Part shown: piece by piece, positions 59,701 to 64,000 of the stretch
Position numbering within the stretch: the stretch's first letter is position 1
Layout of the letters: each line of letters begins with the position of its first letter
Origin: Allium sativum
Lineage: Eukaryota; Streptophyta; Magnoliopsida; Asparagales; Amaryllidaceae
Assembly: GCA_030737875.1 (NCBI GenBank)
Contig: CM060915.1
Location: 363,007,863 to 363,071,862 of the forward strand
DNA length: 64,000 bases
Direction of reading: 5' to 3'
The notes under the pieces: generated by a model
The model's input: only the letters and a program-made list of their open reading frames with translations
The model's database searches: none
What the model was told of the DNA's origin: nothing
Position numbers and translations under genes: made by a program

Positions 59701-61105
59701 TGTAAGTGGACATGAATAAGAAGGGGTTAAGTAAGAATTACTAGAGGGGACCAAGCATAGGTGGGAAGCTTGTGTCGAGGAAAGGGGACCCTTTTCATAC
59801 CAGTAGCCCATTACGTATCTTTGTGAGCTCGACCCATGTCGAGGACGGGACACGCATACTGGGTTTGATTGTAAGAGGTCAAAACGGGTTAGCGGTGGCA
59901 ACACAAGTCCAACGGGTTTCATATGCATGTGTGGACCCGGGCTGGTAGGTAAGACGTTGTTGCATCGTGTAGGTATAAGCTGTGCATCTCTGTTGTATCG
60001 GGTTGCCACTTTGGGGAGTGATACACCCCACTGTGGGGCCAGCACGGGTATCTACGAGTTAGGGAGCCGATCGAATGGGGAAGGTAGTGGGTACGACTAG
60101 TGGAGATAGGAGCAGGCGGCACCTATGACAGCGGCTAGGAGTACAACTACCATATTATGAATAATTAGAATGTGGAGGGTAGTGGGTACCACTAGTGGAG
60201 ATAGGAGCAGGCGGCACCTATGACAACAGCTAGGGGTACACGAAACTACCATTATTATTATCACTTATGTTCAGTAGGCAGGATCACCTTATTATATAAC
60301 ACGGGCTACTAGTTTGGACACTAGTAGGGGGTAAGGATCCCTGTTACAGGGGACACTAGTTGGAGTACTAGTAGGAATACGAAACATTCCACGTAAGACA
60401 CTTGTAAAGATGCTAGTTAGGTGGTGCAGAGCAAGTAGATCTCATAGAAATATTTTAATGGCGAAGCAGAGGAATCTTGTTATGTTTGATAGGAATCTTA
60501 CGAAATTATACTTAGTTTATCTTGAATGGGAACCTTGCGATGTTACTTGACAAAAATCACATCATGTTAACCTTAGTTATCTTGCTTGTTGCTTATCTTG
60601 TCATCATGCTTATGTTTACTTTCAGTTTACTCATGCCATATTATCCTTAACTATTTTTATGCTGAAAGTCACTAGGACTTACTCAGTCTTTATGACTGAC
60701 CCGTTTTGTTTCGCCTCTTTTTCTTCCGTTTCCCCTCCCCCAGGTTCGCAGGGTAGGAATACAGCTTAGTTCGGATCTTATCAAGCTCCAAGGCTCTTTC
60801 ATGCAATGCTTGGATTTTTCTTGGCTTTGGTTTGCTTTGCTTTATTGGGGAGTACTACAGTTTGTTTTTATGCTTCTTTGTTTTTGAGCAAGACAGATAT
60901 TTTAACTATGTAATTGGGTATTGGAAGTTGATGGGCTTTTATGGTAAACAATCATATTTAATAAATGATTTTAAGTACTTCCACTTTACTTTCCGCTGTT
61001 TTATATATGTCTGTCTTGTAATATTTCTGTTCCAGTACCCATAATGCTCCATTGAAGTTAAGGCATTCCCTTTGTGAGTGACCTTAATGGATGTGGGGTG
61101 TTACA
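56756..61105 (+). repeat. 3' LTR of element I (4350 bp)
   Basis: Near-identical to 50058-54406, with the same order of internal motifs. It ends GTTACA, followed by TGTAT. Confidence 0.95.
58372..58593 (+). ncRNA. Twin structured modules in I's 3' LTR
   Basis: Same stems as at 51674-51895. The loops read CCCGGCAAATCC where the 5' LTR has CCCGACAAATCC. Confidence 0.55.
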
Positions 61106-61110
61106 TGTAT

Positions 61111-62109
61111 CACGGTACCCTGGGACTAGGCAGGGTGGAGCACGATTGCTGGGCTGATTGTAAGCGACCAGAACGACGGCTGAGTTGGTGCGCCATTGTA
61201 GGTTCAGGCGGACTAGGGTCGTTCACTTAGTCCGGAGTTGAAAAAGCAGGCATTGGGCATCAGTAGGATTATCTGTGCATTCTTGATTCGTGTCGGTGGT
61301 TGGCACCCTAGGGCTTGATACACCCTATGGTGGACCTAGCACAGGTGACTACATTCGTGATAGGGCCATATGACACAGACACACGACGAGCTAGACTTGT
61401 AGGGAGCCGATCGATTAGATCATACCGTTGGACCCCGAATTGGGTCACTTCACGATATTGGGCCGAGGGATTATTTCTTGATTTATAGTTGACACGGGAT
61501 TAGTATACCAGTATAGTTGGTATGGCGAACCTTGAATACGCAATGCTAGACTTGCGTTATCTTGTTAGCTTAGTTATCATGTCAGACTTATCATCATTCC
61601 TATGTTTAATTCCAGTTTATTCATGTCTTGTTAACTTTACTAGTTTCTATGCTGATAGTCACTAGGGCTTACCAGTCTTTTTGACTGACCCGTTTTCTTT
61701 CGCCTCTTTGTCTTTCGTTCCCCCCCCAAGGTTCTCAAGGAGGAAACTCTAGCTCTTAGCTTGGACTTTGCTTGCTTTCTGACAGCTCATGTACGGTTTG
61801 GTCTTGAGCTATGCTATGGCTGCACTCATGCACTTTTTGGGGAATAATATTTTACTTATGTTGTTTTAAGTACTTTGCTTCTTTAGAACTTGATGTAATG
61901 AAATAATGACTTGGCATTTTGATGTAAGAGGTTTTGACTCTATTTTTCAGTAATGAGATTTGGTTTTAAAGTTTATATCCGCTGCTTTATATACTCTATT
62001 TTATCTATGTTCTGTCTTGTGTTATCTCTGTGCCTGTTTACTAGATAATACCCCTCCAAAACTAGGGCATTCCCTTTGGGAGTGACCCTAGCGGAGGTGG
62101 GGTGTTACA
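61111..62109 (+). repeat. 5' LTR of element G, piece 3
   Basis: Continues after I. Holds the CAGTC hairpin (61673-61687), poly-C tract (61720-61726) and the terminal hairpin CTAGGG/CCCTAG (62062-62091), and ends GGTGTTACA. Confidence 0.9.
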
Positions 62110-62111
62110 TT

Positions 62112-62123
62112 TGGTATCAGAAC
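62112..62123 (+). promoter_or_regulatory. Primer-binding site of G, one mismatch
   Basis: TGGTATCAGAAC; position 11 is A where A, B, D and I have G. With the broken gag this suggests an inactive copy. Confidence 0.85.
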
Positions 62124-62300
62124 AGAAGGTTACCAGACTAGGCAAAAGTTTTAAAAACCTTCTGAAATTATTTTCAAAACCGTTTAAAAAGAAGCATTTT
62201 TCAAGAAAAGTTTTATTTTTAAGAAAAGGCTATTCCCCAAAAGCGATTAGCACTTTCCTTTGTTTCCTCTTTTGAATCTTTTTCCTTTTCGCTTTTCAGC

Positions 62301-63254
62301 ATGTCTGATCTTAACCTTCCTGAGGGAGTACCCATACCTGGCTGGTTCCGAAGATACTTGGAAGCTAGGGCCAACGACGCGGGCCCGGCAGATATCCCTC
62401 CTCCTCCTCCCCCGGTGGCCACGGTTCCTCCTCCTCCGGGTACCGCCTTCGCCAAAATATGCAAGGACTTTATAGGAATGGGCGGCAAGAACTTCGTTGG
62501 AACTGAAACCTTTGTTGAGGCGCGAAACTAGCTAAAAGAGACTGAAGACTTGTTTGTTATTTTCGATATGGAGGATCATAGGAAAGTTCAGTTGGCAGCA
62601 TGGTTGTTGAAAGAGGAAGCCGCGTTTTGGTGGGAAGTCACCAACGCTACCAGGCCAATTGAGACTTGGGCAGACTTTAGAGAGAGGTTTGGGCTTAAGT
62701 TTTTATCATCCGCAGAAGCGAGTCTTCAAATGGAGAGGTTCCTGGCACTCAAGCAAGGGGACATGTCAGTTAGGGAATACGTGAATAAGTTTAATCAGCT
62801 TGCTCGGTTTGGTTTGGATTTAGTCAACACGGCTGAGAAGAAGACTCTACGCTTTGCTCGAGGATTGAGCGAGGCACTCCACACTATGGCCATGACTCAT
62901 GTACCCATGGGGGCGACCTTTGAAAGCTTGGTGAATATGGCCCTACTTCATTAAGAAGACGAGAATGGCAAGAAGAAGGTCAAGGCGAATGAGTCTCAAG
63001 ACAAGAAGGTAGACTCCGAGAAAGGAGGAAAGAACAGCAACAACAAGAATGACAAGTCACGTGAGAAAAGAAAATGCAACTTCTGTGGTATTGACGGGCA
63101 TATAGTCCAGGACTGTAGGAAGAAGAAGATGAAGATAGGAGCATGTTTTCAATGTGGTGAAACTGGACACATCAGCAAGAACTGCCCTAAGAAGCAAGGG
63201 CAAGCCCCGCAAGAAGGACCTTCTAGGGGTACATCTTTAACTTCTTTTCCCTAG
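62301..63254 (+). pseudogene. Gag of element G, broken by two in-frame stops
   Basis: Clear relative of the Gag of D. It starts MSDLNLPEGVPIPGW, has proline-rich segments, a tryptophan-rich core and KQGDMSVREYVNKFNQLARF, then two CCHC knuckles (CNFCGIDGHIVQDC and CFQCGETGHISKNC). Codon 62529-62531 is TAG where D has a tryptophan codon; codon 62952-62954 is TAA where D has glutamate. Otherwise the frame is open for 317 codons to 63254. No pol follows. The start ATG lies one base after a strong splice acceptor. Confidence 0.88.
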
Positions 63255-63808
63255 ATACTCTGTTTTATCTTGTATATCCTTTCGATCCTGTCTTGAGAAC
63301 CTTAGGTAGAATCCTATGAATGTAAACATGTATTTGAAACATGTTATGCTTGATGTTTGCGAATGGTTGCAAGTGGTTGCAAGTGATTGCTCGTGGTTGC
63401 ATAACACACATTAGGCACTAGATCGGCTCAGACACATTTTCATATTGCATATGCATGAGTGTTTATACTTATTTATGGATGAAATTGAATGTGTTATCAT
63501 ATGAATGTTGCATATGGATGAATGTTTGTGCACACATATAGTGCTTACATGACTAGGATTATTTGCATACATGTTGGATTCATGACACTAAACATATTTT
63601 GCATTAGAAAGATCAATCAGGCCTGATCATTTGCATTAGATAAGGAACATATACACACACTTTCTGCATATGTTCATACAGCATTAGAAATCTCTTAAGG
63701 ACAATGTTTGCTTGTGGATTATGTTTTGAGTAGATGGATGATGGATGGTAGGATACGTTCTTCCTAACTTAGAGATTTCGGGGACGAAATCCTTTAAGGA
63801 GGGGAGAA
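63255..63808 (+). other. 3' non-coding interior and purine tract of G
   Basis: From about 63290 it is homologous to 3' interiors of D and I, with TGGTTGCAAG-type repeats at about 63360-63400. GATTTCG-GGGA-CGAAATC (63774-63791) then the purine tract to 63808. The 80-bp block of D and I is absent here. Confidence 0.8.
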
Positions 63809-64000
63809 TGTAACAACCCGTATTTTGATAACGTGTTATAACCATAAATCTAGGCAGAATTAAATTTTAAAATAAGAACCAAGGGAAACGGGTTGCACCA
63901 TTGCGTTCGTCTCGGAATTCTGCATGAAATCGAGTCCGAGTTTTCGAAAATCGGAGTCCGTATGACCAAGTTATGGCTCCCCAAAGTTTCAGAAATTTTC
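63809..64000 (+). repeat. 3' LTR of element G (first 192 bp, cut by window end)
   Basis: Starts TGTAACAACCCG and shows the uninterrupted junction GACCAAGTTATGGCTCC, the empty site for insertion H. Confidence 0.93.

Larger units (their letters stand above)
50058..61105 (+). mobile_element. Element I: gypsy-type retrotransposon with 4.35-kb LTRs and gutted interior
   Basis: LTRs 50058-54406 (4349 bp) and 56756-61105 (4350 bp), flanked by TGTAT on both sides (50053-50057 and 61106-61110). The interior is 2349 bp: primer site, the 5' leader shared with G, scattered relics of protease, RT and integrase, and the 3' non-coding part shared with D and G. It has no working gene, yet the LTRs are nearly identical, so it moved recently with help from another element. 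Confidence 0.93.
48890..62299 (+). other. Predicted leader intron of G (now containing I)
   Basis: Donor ATCT|GTAAGC at 48889/48890. Acceptor TTTTCCTTTTCGCTTTTCAG ends at 62299, one base before the gag ATG. Before insertion of I it would have been about 2.4 kb. Prediction from consensus only. Confidence 0.4.
38036..64000 (+). mobile_element. Element G: gag-only gypsy-type retrotransposon, host of H and I
   Basis: Its 5' LTR is in three pieces (38036-38198, 48337-50057, 61111-62109), split by H and I. It is followed by a primer site, a broken gag, a purine tract and the first 192 bp of the 3' LTR at the window end. The pieces total about 2.9 kb. The 3' LTR start matches the first piece and runs straight through the H insertion point. 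A left target duplication would be GCCCC (38031-38035) in element F. Confidence 0.87.

Noticed and set aside
1..64000. Host protein-coding genes
   Set aside because: Every stretch with plausible coding signal is Gag, Pol or a shadow; no other recognisable domain was found on either strand.

Overview
The window looks like nuclear DNA from a large-genome flowering plant. It is built almost entirely of LTR retrotransposons inserted into one another. No host gene, rRNA, tRNA, CRISPR array or bacterial-type operon was recognised. The evidence is plant-type primer-binding sites (TGGTATCAGAGC, initiator tRNA-Met), TG...CA LTR ends, purine tracts before the 3' LTRs, a full gypsy polyprotein, and long AT-rich LTRs.

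Elements are labelled A to I in order of first appearance, except that H and I lie inside G. Left half: A (1-9617, +, Ty3/gypsy, full gag-pol) sits in the 3' LTR of B (9618-20902, -, a coding-free element with about 7-kb LTRs, a LARD). B sits in LTR fragment C (20903-21793, +). C sits in the 3' LTR of D (21794-30275, -, a gypsy-type element coding only Gag). Right half: E (30630-34161, -, decayed gypsy integrase plus LTR) was hit by F (34162-38035, -, LTR plus unidentified internal DNA). F was hit by G (38036 to beyond 64000, +, gag-only, same superfamily as D). The 5' LTR of G carries two later insertions: H (38199-48331, +, Ty1/copia, gag-only) and I (50058-61105, +, D/G-type LTRs with relics of pol). 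Two 5-bp target duplications are fully visible (CAAGT for H, TGTAT for I). The uninterrupted H target is present in G's own 3' LTR.

Only A encodes reverse transcriptase and integrase in readable form, and its gag start region has one in-frame TGA. B, D, G, H and I are non-autonomous, so most of this locus depends on proteins made elsewhere.

The most interesting signal is in the non-coding DNA. The LTRs of D, G and I carry RNA-like hairpins whose loops are conserved while both stem arms change together: twin modules of about 95 bp, tandem GGTTAAGT/ACTTAACC hairpins, a hairpin before a poly-C tract, and a hairpin about 20 bp before the LTR end. A hairpin with a GGGA loop precedes the polypurine tract in A, B, D, G and I. 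Most LTRs also carry a canonical 5' splice site 120-330 bp after a TATA box, and A, D and G have a strong 3' splice site just before the gag ATG. This suggests that gag is translated from a spliced mRNA while the long structured leader stays in genomic RNA. The U3 regions hold arrays of short palindromes, including a GTCGAC array with 12-12-20-12 bp spacing shared by D, G and I. All structure statements come from reading by eye; no folding, alignment or database search was run.
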